Shown here: positions 1 through 6,872 of the stretch, piece by piece | How the letters are laid out: each line of letters opens with the position of its first letter | Position numbering within the stretch: position 1 is the first letter of the stretch | NCBI GenBank assembly: GCA_007121995.1 | Contig: SKJK01000217.1 | Coordinates: forward strand, 1 to 6,939 | Reading direction: 5' to 3' | Length of the DNA: 6,939 nt | Source: Desulfobulbaceae bacterium | GTDB lineage: Bacteria > Desulfobacterota > Desulfobulbia > Desulfobulbales > Desulfobulbaceae | The notes under the pieces: generated by a model | Database searches by the model: none | Told to the model about the DNA's origin: nothing | The model's input: the letters and a program-made list of their open reading frames with translations, nothing else | Translations under genes and position numbers: made by a program

Positions 1-439
1 CCAAGCCGATAACCGCAAGGGTTTTACCGATCATCTCTTCGCCCTTGAAAATTTTCTTGCGGGCCTCGACCTCCCGGTTGATCTCCTCATCATTCATCCC
101 GGTAAGCTGGTTGCAGAATTCAATGCTTTTCTCGACATTGCGCAACCAGATGCCCAGCGATGTGTAGACCAATTCGACTACGGCGTTGGCATTGGCCCCG
201 GGGGTATTGAACACACAAATCCCCTTTTCCGTGGCTTCATCCACGGGGATGTTATTAACTCCGGCTCCAGCACGGGCAATAGCCAACAACTCCGGGAACA
301 GTCCCAGATCGACCTTGGAACTACGCACTACGATGCCTTCGGGATTGGTTTCATCCTGGTTAACGGCAAATCGTTCGGAAAAAAGTGCCAACCCTTCCTG
401 GGCGATGGCATTGATCGTTTTTATTCTGAATTGCTTCAT
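1..439 (-). CDS. serA: D-3-phosphoglycerate dehydrogenase, N-terminal part (runs off left edge)
   Basis: Catalyses NAD-dependent oxidation of 3-phosphoglycerate to 3-phosphohydroxypyruvate, the first step of serine synthesis, in the cytoplasm. Only 146 codons are present; the 3' end lies beyond base 1. Visible: the substrate-domain motif VVRSS (Arg39, Ser40), GAGVNN at residues 58-63, NTPGANANAVVE at 78-89, and GKTLAVIGL at 138-146. The last is the start of the Rossmann GxGxxG loop, cut by the window edge. These match the roughly 390-residue SerA type of clostridia and deltaproteobacteria rather than the longer 520-residue type, but the length and any ACT domain cannot be seen. The ATG at 439-437 is supported by AAGGA at 451-447, seven bases upstream. 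The catalytic Arg/Glu/His residues are outside the window, so another D-2-hydroxyacid dehydrogenase is possible though less likely. Confidence 0.85.
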   Translation of the reverse strand, partial: MKQFRIKTINAIAQEGLALFSERFAVNQDETNPEGIVVRSSKVDLGLFPELLAIARAGAGVNNIPVDEATEKGICVFNTPGANANAVVELVYTSLGIWLRNVEKSIEFCNQLTGMNDEEINREVEARKKIFKGEEMIGKTLAVIGL

Positions 440-491
440 GGTATTGTCCTTGTTGATGAAAAAAAGGGAGTGTTATAAAGAAAAAGATGCA

Positions 492-521
492 AACCTATCG
501 TACATCCCCCTTTTTTGTCAA
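492..521 (-). promoter_or_regulatory. Candidate sigma-70 type promoter for serA
   Basis: On the minus strand a perfect TTGACA lies at 521-516. With an 18-base spacer it is followed by TAGGTT at 497-492, a poor -10 that matches only three of six consensus bases. Transcription would begin near base 485, giving a leader of about 45 bases to the serA ATG at 439. TATAAC at 477-472 is a better -10 by itself but has no matching -35. The position and the perfect -35 support a promoter here; the exact -10 is uncertain. Confidence 0.35.
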
Positions 522-529
522 GAAAAAGG
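509..529. repeat. 7-bp inverted repeat overlapping the TTGACA element
   Basis: CCTTTTT at 509-515 and AAAAAGG at 523-529 are perfect reverse complements around a 7-base centre (TGTCAAG). The centre carries most of the minus-strand TTGACA, and on the plus strand it reads as TTGTCA, a five-of-six match to a -35. It could be an operator for a dimeric regulator acting on one or both divergent genes. The arms are mostly T and A runs, so chance is a fair alternative. It is not followed by a T tract on either strand that would make it a terminator. Confidence 0.3.
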
Positions 530-673
530 CAATTTCATTCACTTAGGAAACCCTGGATCCGTAAGCGTCGGATGAAGGTGCAGCGTAAAAAAGTCACCGC
601 ACTTACAACCTTATTACAGCAACATATATCAAAAAAAGAACCCAGATATCACGGATGCAGGAAAACCTGTCCA

Positions 674-702
674 CGCCTGTGGGGCAATCAGCATCACAGG
701 CG
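674..702 (+). repeat. 8-bp stem-loop in the leader of the peptidase-ChaN gene
   Basis: CGCCTGTG at 674-681 pairs perfectly with CACAGGCG at 695-702 around a 13-base loop. It ends 14 bases before the ATG at 717 and 47 bases before the preferred ATG at 750. No T tract follows, so it is not an intrinsic terminator. If the transcript starts upstream it would form a GC-rich hairpin in the 5' untranslated leader. A smaller hairpin (CAGG-AAAA-CCTG, 658-669) sits just before it. Whether either is functional is not shown by the sequence. Confidence 0.4.
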
Positions 703-749
703 CACACCATCCAGGAATGTTCCTTTTCACCTCCACGTACTTTCTCGCC

Positions 750-3700
750 ATGAAACGACACTCCATGCCCCTGGCCCTTGTCTACACCGTTCTGTTCGCC
801 CTGCTCAGCTCCGTTGGCCAGGTCGCTAACGCCGGCACGAGTCACCCGGAACACCATATCGCATTGAACTTCACTCTAAACGAGGCGCTGGTACACGGCA
901 CTTCGCGTCTGACCATCCCGGCAGACATGTCGTTGCACCTCAACTGCGGCCCCTTGCGACTCACCGGCCAGATCCTGGAAGAAGACGGGCAGACACCACG
1001 CATTCCCCTGGTCTCCGCCGGTAATACTTTGCTCATCGAAGCTGCAGCAGGGACGCAGGTGCTCACTCTTTCCTGGCAACTGCAGGCCACACCTCAGGGA
1101 GCTGATCGCAACCTGGTCCGTTCCGATGGCATTACCTTGACCGGTTTCTGGCACCCACAGACGGACCGGGATGTTCTATTTTCCCTGGAAGCCGACCTGC
1201 CGCAAAATTTCTCAGCCGTGACCGAAGCCGACACCCTTCGGCTGGAATCGACTGCCACCGGCCGGCGGGTGACCACATCCTTCTCCCAGCCGCTGCGCAA
1301 CCTGCACTTTGTTGCCGGTCCCTATGAGGTCCTTTCCCGGCAAGCAGGCAAAGTCTTTATCTCAACATATTTCTTTCCGGAAGATGCGCATCTGGCGACA
1401 GAGTATCTCGACACCACCGCCCAGCTCATTCTTCGATTCGAAGAGCTGATCGGTCCTTTTCCCTACCCGAATTTTGCCGTTGTCGCTAATCGACTGCCCA
1501 CCGGATATGCCCTGCCCACTTTTACCCTGCTCGGTCAGGCTGTTCTTCGTCTGCCCTTTATTAAAGACAGTGCCCTTGGGCACGAAATCCTGCATTCCTG
1601 GTTCGGCAACGCGGTCCGGGTCAGCGAAACCGGCGGCAACTGGAGTGAAGGACTGACCACTTACCTTGCCGACCACAGTTTTGCCGCTGATGCCGGCCGC
1701 GATCTCCTCTACCGTAAAAATCTGCTTGTCCGCGCCCAGGCGTACCTCCGTGATGACAACACCATCCCCCTGGAAACTTTTCGCCACGGCGGTGAAGGCC
1801 CGGCCATGGACCGGGCCCGTCGAGCCGTTGGCTACGATAAAGCAGCCATGGTCATGCACATGCTCCGCCAACATATCGGCGAGGACCCTTTCATTGCCGG
1901 TGTCCGGGACTTCTACCAAAAAATGCAGGGCCAGCAGGCCGATTGGCGTGACCTGGAAGCATCCTTTTCCCGCGTCTCCGGCCTTAATCTCCGTTCTTTT
2001 TTCCAGCAATGGCTGGAGAGAACCGATATCCCCGATCTGACCATTGAGGATATCCATATCGATCAACGTGGTGGTCGAGCCCAGCTCAGTTTTACCCTGG
2101 TCCAAAACACGGCAGAGCCTTACCTTTTGACCGTCCCGATGCGGCTGTCCACCCTGAGCGGCGAACAGAACACAACCCTCACCACTGACACCACCAGGAA
2201 AACCATGGCCATCGAGGTGGACAGCCTGCCTGTCCGCCTGGCTGTGGACGATCAATATGACCTTTTCCGCCGGCTGACTTCCGCTGAACTCCCTCCCACC
2301 TGGTCGCAATTCCTCGGCGCCGAAACCAGAAACGTGGTGGTGCCGCCGGATCACCTGCTGCCGATGTACCAACCCCTGCTCGATGTCCTCGATCACATGG
2401 GCTGTCGTCTCCTGGCTGCGCAGGAGATCGATCCTGATGAACTCGCCCACGGCAGCTGGCTTTTCCCCGCAGACTCTGCTGTGCGCCAGAGTCTGTTTGC
2501 CCGCCCATTACCGATGGCAGCCGGCCTGCGACTGGATGTCCGCAGATCGCCCCTCAATCCTGACGAAGTCATGGTTTTGGTGGACAGCACCTCGGTGCAG
2601 GAAACGGAACAATCAGTCCATAAACTCAACCATTACGGTGCGTTTTCCCGTCTCCATTTCCTTGATGGCGACAACACAGAACAACACACCGCAGCGACAA
2701 CCAACGGTATAACAACTCCTCTGATCGACAAGCCTTCAGGGGTACCGGACCGGGCCCGGACCGATTTTGATCACATCATCGATGACCTCGCGCAGAGCTG
2801 GGTGGTCTACCTGGGAGAGCAGCACACCGACTACACCGCCCATTTTCTGCAATTGCAGATCATCCAGGCCCTCAAGGCCCGTGATATTCCCCTGGTCATT
2901 GGTCTGGAGATGTTTCCCCGTACCAGCCAACAGGCCCTGGATGATTTTATCCAAGGCAACATCGACGAGTCAGGTTTCATCAGAGAAAGCCGGTATTTTG
3001 AAGTCTGGGGGTATGATTATCGCCTCTACCGCGATATTTTTCTCTATGCCAGGGCCAAGAGCATTCCTCTCATCGGGCTCAATCTGGACAAAGGCGTCAC
3101 CAATCAGGTCTTTGTTGACGGCTCCACTGCCGGCCTGAGCCCTGAGCAGCGTGTACAACTCCCCAGCGAACGAGATCTGGATATCCAAGGGTACCGCCAG
3201 CGCTTGAAAACTGTCTACCAGGGCCACCCTACAGCCCGAAGTGGTGGCTTCAAGGGTTTTATTCAGGCTCAGGCCCTATGGGACGAAGCCATGGCCGAGT
3301 CGGTGGTCCAAACCCTGGAACGTTATCCAGGCCATCGAATGGTGGTCTTGGCCGGCAATGGCCATGTCGGAAAAGACAACGGTATCCCGCCCAGAGTTGC
3401 CAGGAGAGTGCCAGGCATTGCCCAACGGGTGGTGACCAACGCATTTGACCCGCTGCCACCCAGAGGACAGGTGGACTATTTGCTCTCCCCTCGCCCGATG
3501 TCATTGCAGCCGGCAGCCAGGCTTGGGGTGGTACTCATCGAGGATGATCTGGATGGACTTGGCCGGGTCAGAGTCAAAGAAATAAGCGTCCATGGTCGGG
3601 CCGGAGAAGCCGGATTACAGTCGGAAGATCGTATCCTGACCCTGGATGATCAACCGGTCCCTGACATCACTGCTTTCCGTATCAACCTTCTGGACAGAAA

Positions 3701-3812
3701 ACCGGGTGAGGAAGTGCAGCTGCGCATTCTGCGGGAAGGTCAGGAGATGCTCTTGGTGGTGGAGCTTTCCGCTGTGCCTTCAACCCTGCCCGCGGGACAT
3801 CCACGCCCCTGA
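750..3812 (+). CDS. Exported M1-like metallopeptidase fused to ChaN-type and PDZ domains
   Basis: Residue numbers count from the in-frame ATG at 717. The ATG at 750 (residue 12) is preferred because it opens a typical Sec signal peptide: KRH, then a hydrophobic stretch, then ANA before Gly40, with no lipobox cysteine. Neither start has a well-placed ribosome site; AGGA abuts the 717 ATG with no spacer. Domains: beta-rich N-terminal region about 42-245; gluzincin catalytic region about 230-440 with HEILH (289-293), glutamate E311 in NWSEG, and Tyr373 in the M1-like GYDKAA context; beta segment about 438-515; uncharacterised region about 525-650; low-complexity linker about 650-682; ChaN/DUF399 domain about 685-910 with GEQH (700-703), GLEMFPR (729-735), AQALWDEAMA (851-860) and AGNGHV (879-884); PDZ domain about 932-1018. 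ChaN proteins are haem-binding lipoproteins related to the Tiki and erythromycin-esterase superfamily. A likely role is an envelope peptidase or ligand-binding protein; the substrate is unknown. The GAMEN aminopeptidase motif is replaced, so aminopeptidase activity is doubtful. The gene is convergent with folP and probably monocistronic. Confidence 0.9.
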   Translation: MKRHSMPLALVYTVLFALLSSVGQVANAGTSHPEHHIALNFTLNEALVHGTSRLTIPADMSLHLNCGPLRLTGQILEEDGQTPRIPLVSAGNTLLIEAAAGTQVLTLSWQLQATPQGADRNLVRSDGITLTGFWHPQTDRDVLFSLEADLPQNFSAVTEADTLRLESTATGRRVTTSFSQPLRNLHFVAGPYEVLSRQAGKVFISTYFFPEDAHLATEYLDTTAQLILRFEELIGPFPYPNFAVVANRLPTGYALPTFTLLGQAVLRLPFIKDSALGHEILHSWFGNAVRVSETGGNWSEGLTTYLADHSFAADAGRDLLYRKNLLVRAQAYLRDDNTIPLETFRHGGEGPAMDRARRAVGYDKAAMVMHMLRQHIGEDPFIAGVRDFYQKMQGQQADWRDLEASFSRVSGLNLRSFFQQWLERTDIPDLTIEDIHIDQRGGRAQLSFTLVQNTAEPYLLTVPMRLSTLSGEQNTTLTTDTTRKTMAIEVDSLPVRLAVDDQYDLFRRLTSAELPPTWSQFLGAETRNVVVPPDHLLPMYQPLLDVLDHMGCRLLAAQEIDPDELAHGSWLFPADSAVRQSLFARPLPMAAGLRLDVRRSPLNPDEVMVLVDSTSVQETEQSVHKLNHYGAFSRLHFLDGDNTEQHTAATTNGITTPLIDKPSGVPDRARTDFDHIIDDLAQSWVVYLGEQHTDYTAHFLQLQIIQALKARDIPLVIGLEMFPRTSQQALDDFIQGNIDESGFIRESRYFEVWGYDYRLYRDIFLYARAKSIPLIGLNLDKGVTNQVFVDGSTAGLSPEQRVQLPSERDLDIQGYRQRLKTVYQGHPTARSGGFKGFIQAQALWDEAMAESVVQTLERYPGHRMVVLAGNGHVGKDNGIPPRVARRVPGIAQRVVTNAFDPLPPRGQVDYLLSPRPMSLQPAARLGVVLIEDDLDGLGRVRVKEISVHGRAGEAGLQSEDRILTLDDQPVPDITAFRINLLDRKPGEEVQLRILREGQEMLLVVELSAVPSTLPAGHPRP

Positions 3813-3829
3813 TGTGTGTGGGCATGGTG

Positions 3830-3859
3830 CTGCATCCTGCTCCCCTGCCCCGGATGCAG
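3830..3859. repeat. 8-bp inverted repeat between convergent genes
   Basis: CTGCATCC at 3830-3837 pairs perfectly with GGATGCAG at 3852-3859 around a 14-base loop. It is 17 bases after the stop of the peptidase-ChaN gene and 38 bases beyond the end of folP, where a shared terminator would be expected. Neither side has a T tract, so an intrinsic terminator is not supported. It may be a weak or Rho-assisted 3' end structure for one or both transcripts. Confidence 0.35.
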
Positions 3860-3897
3860 GTTCAACGATTGTACGAAGTGGTGACTGGAACCAGTTG

Positions 3898-4704
3898 TCA
3901 GTGATCCGACCTCAAGGCAGACTCGAGGGTCAGAGCCATCCGGGTCGCGCGGACATCATGGACCCGAAGAATGTCCACACCTTGCCGGGCACAGAAAGCA
4001 GAAACCACAGCGGTCGGCCAGTCACGTTCTGCCACCGGCAGATCAAGCAACCGACCGAAAAAGGACTTGCGGGAATGGCCGATGAGCACCGGGCAGCCAT
4101 GCTGCTTAAAGACGTTGATATTGCGAAGAATGGTGAGATTATGTTCCAGGGTCTTGCCAAAACCGATACCGGGATCAATAATGATTCGGCTCTGCTCAAT
4201 ACCCTGCTCCACCAAGGAACTGATCCGCTCGGTGAAAAAGCCGTTGATCTCCGCCACCACGTCCTGGTAAGACGGCTGCAGCTGCATGGTGGCGGGATTA
4301 CCCTGCATGTGCATGATGATCACCGGCCCCATAGAACCGGCCACCACCCGGATCATATCCGGGTCATGCTGCAGGGCGGAGATATCATTAATCATGGTGG
4401 CCCCGGCTGCCAGGGCTTCCGCGGCCACGCGGCCCTTCGTGGTATCGATGGATATGGGCAGGGACGAACTGCGGGCTCGAATGGCGCGGATAGCCGGCAA
4501 AACTCGCTGCAATTCTTCCTTTACACTCACCGGCTTGGCAAAAGGACGGGTCGACTCGCCGCCGACATCGATAGAACCCACCCCTTCGGCCAACAGGGTA
4601 TCAATACGGTCCATGAGCGCTGCCGGGCTGCTGCAGGCCCCACCATCGGAAAAAGAATCCGGGGTGACATTGAGGATCCCCATGATGTGCACTGCGTGTT
4701 GCAT
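3898..4704 (-). CDS. folP: Dihydropteroate synthase
   Basis: Condenses 6-hydroxymethyl-7,8-dihydropterin diphosphate with p-aminobenzoate to give dihydropteroate in cytoplasmic folate synthesis; it is the sulfonamide target. At 268 residues it has all family motifs: MGILNVTPDSFSDGG (8-22), GGESTRP (48-54), SIDT (85-88), ND (107-108), MHMQGNP (131-137), DPGIGFGKT (178-186), GHSRKSF (209-215) and RVHD (247-250). The protein starts almost at the first core strand, so it lacks the short N-terminal extension of the E. coli enzyme. An in-frame TAA at 4713-4711 lies only two codons before the ATG, so no longer ATG-started form is possible. The ribosome site is weak (AAAGGG 13 bases upstream). It follows ftsH on the same strand, 164 bases downstream, but a strong terminator intervenes. 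No glmM follows, unlike in E. coli. Confidence 0.96.
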   Translation of the reverse strand: MQHAVHIMGILNVTPDSFSDGGACSSPAALMDRIDTLLAEGVGSIDVGGESTRPFAKPVSVKEELQRVLPAIRAIRARSSSLPISIDTTKGRVAAEALAAGATMINDISALQHDPDMIRVVAGSMGPVIIMHMQGNPATMQLQPSYQDVVAEINGFFTERISSLVEQGIEQSRIIIDPGIGFGKTLEHNLTILRNINVFKQHGCPVLIGHSRKSFFGRLLDLPVAERDWPTAVVSAFCARQGVDILRVHDVRATRMALTLESALRSDH

Positions 4705-4710
4705 GTTTCT

Positions 4711-4792
4711 TTATATCCCTTTAGGTTTTAGAAAAGCATTGGGTAGTTGTTGGGATAAAGCCGTCAGTTGTTCAATGTATTAAACTCCTTCC
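4711..4792 (-). promoter_or_regulatory. Orphan Shine-Dalgarno and short frame in the folP leader
   Basis: Directly after the terminator T tract the minus strand reads GGAAGGAG (4792-4785), a near-ideal ribosome site, yet no ATG or GTG follows at the right distance. Eight bases later is ATT (4776-4774). It opens a 21-codon frame, beginning (M/I)EQLTALSQQLPN, that is in phase with folP and stops at the TAA at 4713-4711, two codons before the folP ATG. One base further on, TTG at 4775-4773 would give a three-codon frame ending in TGA at 4766-4764. This could be a leader peptide with translational coupling, an AUU start, or the remains of an older folP start. TTTAAT at 4784-4779 resembles a -10 but has no -35. 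Confidence 0.3.
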
Positions 4793-4834
4793 AAAAAAAA
4801 ACGGCTTGAATTTTCCGAAGAAAACTCAAGCCGT
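4793..4834 (-). terminator. Strong Rho-independent terminator of the ftsH transcript
   Basis: In minus-strand RNA, 4834-4820 pairs with 4815-4801 in a 15-bp stem whose only imperfection is one G-U wobble (4825 with 4810). The loop is UUCG closed by C-G, the exceptionally stable cUUCGg tetraloop. Eight further T residues (4800-4793) follow the stem. The stem begins 34 bases after the ftsH stop codon. A second small hairpin (CCCAC/GTGGG, 4837-4841 with 4847-4851, 5-base loop) sits just upstream in the transcript. Orientation is clear because the T run lies on the minus-strand 3' side only. Confidence 0.92.
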
Positions 4835-4868
4835 ACCCCACCAGTAGTGGGTATTGACCCGTACAGGT

Positions 4869-6839
4869 TCAGGTGTGGGTTGACTTCTCTGCCTCGTCGG
4901 AAGTTTCTGTCACCGGTTCCTCAGCCATAATCTCTTCAACTGATTCCCCCGAACTGACTGCCGTGGTATCCTCCACTACTTGCGCTACACTAGGCTCTGC
5001 AGTCTCCTGCTGAGAATTTTCTTCCGTGCTTTTGACAACCGGTTCACCACCATGCTCGATAATGATCCGATCTATATCGTCCAAAACAATGGTTTCCTTT
5101 TCCAGCAGTTCAGCAGCTATGGCCTTGAGAATGGCCATATTTTCCTGAAGCAGAGTAGTGACTTTTTCATTGGCTTCGAAGATGATCTGCTTGACCGCGG
5201 TATCGATATTGCGGGCGGTCTGCTCACTATAGTCCCGATGCTGGGCGATCTCCCGACCAAGGAAAATCTGCTCCTCCTTCTTGCCGTAGGACAAGGGCCC
5301 CAGATCATCGCTCATCCCCCATTCACAGACCATCTTTCGGGCCAGTTCGCTGGCCCGCTCGATGTCATTGCCGGCCCCGGTGGTGATTTCGTTGAAAATC
5401 AGCTTTTCCGCCACCCGACCGCCAAAAAGAATGGCAATGGTATTGAGCAGGAAAGTACGGCCGTGGGTATAACGCTCGTCCACAGGCAGTTGCATGGTGA
5501 CCCCCAGGGCACGGCCGCGGGGAATGATGGTCACCTTGTGGATTGGGTCAGTACCGGGCAGCATCCGGGCCACCAAAGCATGACCGGCTTCATGGTAGGC
5601 AGTGATTTCCTTTTCCCGTTCACTGATGATCATGGACTTACGTTCCGTTCCCATCATCACCTTATCCTTGGCCCGTTCCAGATGGATGGCCGCGACCTCC
5701 TCCTTGCTTTCCCGGGCAGCCATCAACGCCGCCTCGTTCACCAGGTTTTCAAGGTCCGCACCGGAAAACCCCGGTGTCCCGCGGGCAATCACCGCCATAT
5801 CGACATCAGTGGCCAACGTGGTCCGTTTTCCATAGATTTCGAGGATCATCTGCCGCCCTTTGACATCCGGCACCGGCACCACGACCTGACGGTCAAAGCG
5901 CCCTGGCCGCAACAGGGCCGGGTCCAGGACATCGGGTCTGTTGGTGGCGGCAATAATTATGACCCCTTCATTCCCCTCAAAGCCATCCATTTCCACCAGA
6001 AGCTGATTAAGGGTCTGTTCACGCTCGTCATGGCCGCCGCCCAGGCCGGCACCACGATGGCGGCCAACGGCATCGATTTCGTCGATAAAAATAATGCAGG
6101 GAGCGTTTTTCTTGCCTTGGGTGAAAAGATCACGAACACGTGAGGCCCCGACACCGACAAACATCTCAACAAAGTCCGAACCGGAGATGGTGAAAAACGG
6201 GACCCTGGCCTCGCCGGCAATGGCTCTGGCAAGCAAGGTTTTACCAGTTCCCGGAGGACCAGCGAGCAGTACGCCTTTGGGAATACGGCCGCCCAGATTA
6301 GTGAACTTCTGTGGATCACGGAGGAAATCGATAATTTCCTCCAGCTCTTCCTTGGCCTCATCAATACCGGCAACATCCTTGAAGGTCACCTTGACCTCAC
6401 CCTCACCCTGGAGTTTGGCCCTGGTTTTGCCAAAGGAAAGGGCTCCGCCCTTGCCGCCCATCTGCATCTGGCGCATAAAGAAAATCCAGACGCCGATCAA
6501 CAGCAGCATGGGGAACCAGGAAACAAGGATGGTCAGGTACCAGGGAGTTTCATCAGGCTTTTTGACGTAGATGTCAACCCGTGACTCCCTGAGCATGGGT
6601 ATCAATTCTGCATCGTCGGGAGCTACTGTCCGGAAAGGTCGACCATCCTGCGCTGTGCCGGTTATCTCACCGCCCTGGATATGAACCCTGTTAATGACAC
6701 CACTTTCTACGCTGGACCAGAATTCGCTGTAGGTAATGGATTCCGTGGGCCGTTGCGGGGTGCTGAACAGCTGGAACAGCATGATCATAGACAAACCGAT
6801 AACCAGCCACATGCTTAAATTTTTATAAAAAGTATTCAA
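4869..6839 (-). CDS. ftsH: ATP-dependent zinc metalloprotease FtsH
   Basis: A membrane-anchored hexameric AAA+ protease that extracts and degrades misassembled membrane proteins and selected cytoplasmic regulators. All 656 residues are present. Order: transmembrane helix about 10-27; extracytoplasmic domain about 30-98; second helix about 100-122; AAA domain with Walker A GPPGTGKT (194-201), pore loop MFVGVG (226-231), Walker B FIDE (251-254), and second region of homology with AATNRP (297-302) and arginine fingers Arg311 and Arg314; M41 protease with HEAGH (416-420) and third zinc ligand Asp492 in TGAGNDIE; then an acidic Ser/Thr/Glu-rich tail about 600-656. The start is TTG at 6839-6837, backed by GGAG at 6851-6848 with an eight-base spacer and by the family-like N terminus [15 protein letters not shown]. 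The next ATG (codon 10) would cut into the first helix. An unknown gene ends 33 bases upstream, which suggests co-transcription; the terminator downstream separates it from folP. Confidence 0.98.
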   Translation of the reverse strand: MNTFYKNLSMWLVIGLSMIMLFQLFSTPQRPTESITYSEFWSSVESGVINRVHIQGGEITGTAQDGRPFRTVAPDDAELIPMLRESRVDIYVKKPDETPWYLTILVSWFPMLLLIGVWIFFMRQMQMGGKGGALSFGKTRAKLQGEGEVKVTFKDVAGIDEAKEELEEIIDFLRDPQKFTNLGGRIPKGVLLAGPPGTGKTLLARAIAGEARVPFFTISGSDFVEMFVGVGASRVRDLFTQGKKNAPCIIFIDEIDAVGRHRGAGLGGGHDEREQTLNQLLVEMDGFEGNEGVIIIAATNRPDVLDPALLRPGRFDRQVVVPVPDVKGRQMILEIYGKRTTLATDVDMAVIARGTPGFSGADLENLVNEAALMAARESKEEVAAIHLERAKDKVMMGTERKSMIISEREKEITAYHEAGHALVARMLPGTDPIHKVTIIPRGRALGVTMQLPVDERYTHGRTFLLNTIAILFGGRVAEKLIFNEITTGAGNDIERASELARKMVCEWGMSDDLGPLSYGKKEEQIFLGREIAQHRDYSEQTARNIDTAVKQIIFEANEKVTTLLQENMAILKAIAAELLEKETIVLDDIDRIIIEHGGEPVVKSTEENSQQETAEPSVAQVVEDTTAVSSGESVEEIMAEEPVTETSDEAEKSTHT

Positions 6840-6847
6840 AAAAATGT

Positions 6848-6851
6848 CTCC
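6848..6851 (-). promoter_or_regulatory. Ribosome binding site deciding the TTG start of ftsH
   Basis: GGAG at 6851-6848 lies eight bases before the TTG at 6839-6837, separated by a T-rich spacer. No in-frame ATG or GTG is available at this distance, so the site selects TTG as the ftsH start. Confidence 0.75.
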
Positions 6852-6872
6852 AATGAATCTTAATCAAGAGTG

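Larger units (their letters stand above)
440..749. other. Divergent intergenic region between serA and the peptidase-ChaN gene
   Basis: This 310-base, partly AT-rich stretch separates two genes transcribed away from each other, so it should carry both promoters. I see a minus-strand TTGACA with an inverted repeat over it, and an 8-bp hairpin near the right end, each listed separately. Short open frames cross it on both strands, but none has a ribosome binding site or recognisable protein character. No tRNA, riboswitch or convincing Fur box was seen. The plus-strand promoter is not clear. TTGATG at 453-458 with TATAAA at 474-479 (15-base spacing) and TTGTCA at 515-520 are the best fragments. 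Confidence 0.6.

Noticed and set aside
440..749. Fur box that might link the ChaN domain to iron control
   Set aside because: I looked for a GATAATGATAATCATTATC-like palindrome and found nothing convincing.
515..857. Small open frames on both strands in and beyond the serA/peptidase intergenic region
   Set aside because: They overlap the signal-peptide region of the real gene, lack ribosome sites and show no protein-like conservation.
1362..2450. 362-codon open frame antisense to the peptidase region
   Set aside because: It is the reverse of the HEILH-containing coding region and has no family character. Long antisense frames are common in genes of this base composition.
3830..3860. Bidirectional intrinsic terminator between the convergent genes
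   Set aside because: The 8-bp stem is real, but the loop is 14 bases and neither side has a T tract, so it is kept only as an inverted repeat.
3646..4731. 361-codon open frame on the plus strand spanning the end of the fusion gene and the whole of folP
   Set aside because: It overlaps the PDZ-coding end in another frame and runs antisense to a fully motif-supported folP. The protein is rich in His, Arg and Gly with no recognisable domain. It is a shadow frame.
4980..6143. 387-codon open frame antisense to ftsH
   Set aside because: It lies wholly inside the motif-complete ftsH on the opposite strand. Its composition (many His, Gly, Asp) is that of a complement of the real codons, and it has no plausible ribosome site or domain.
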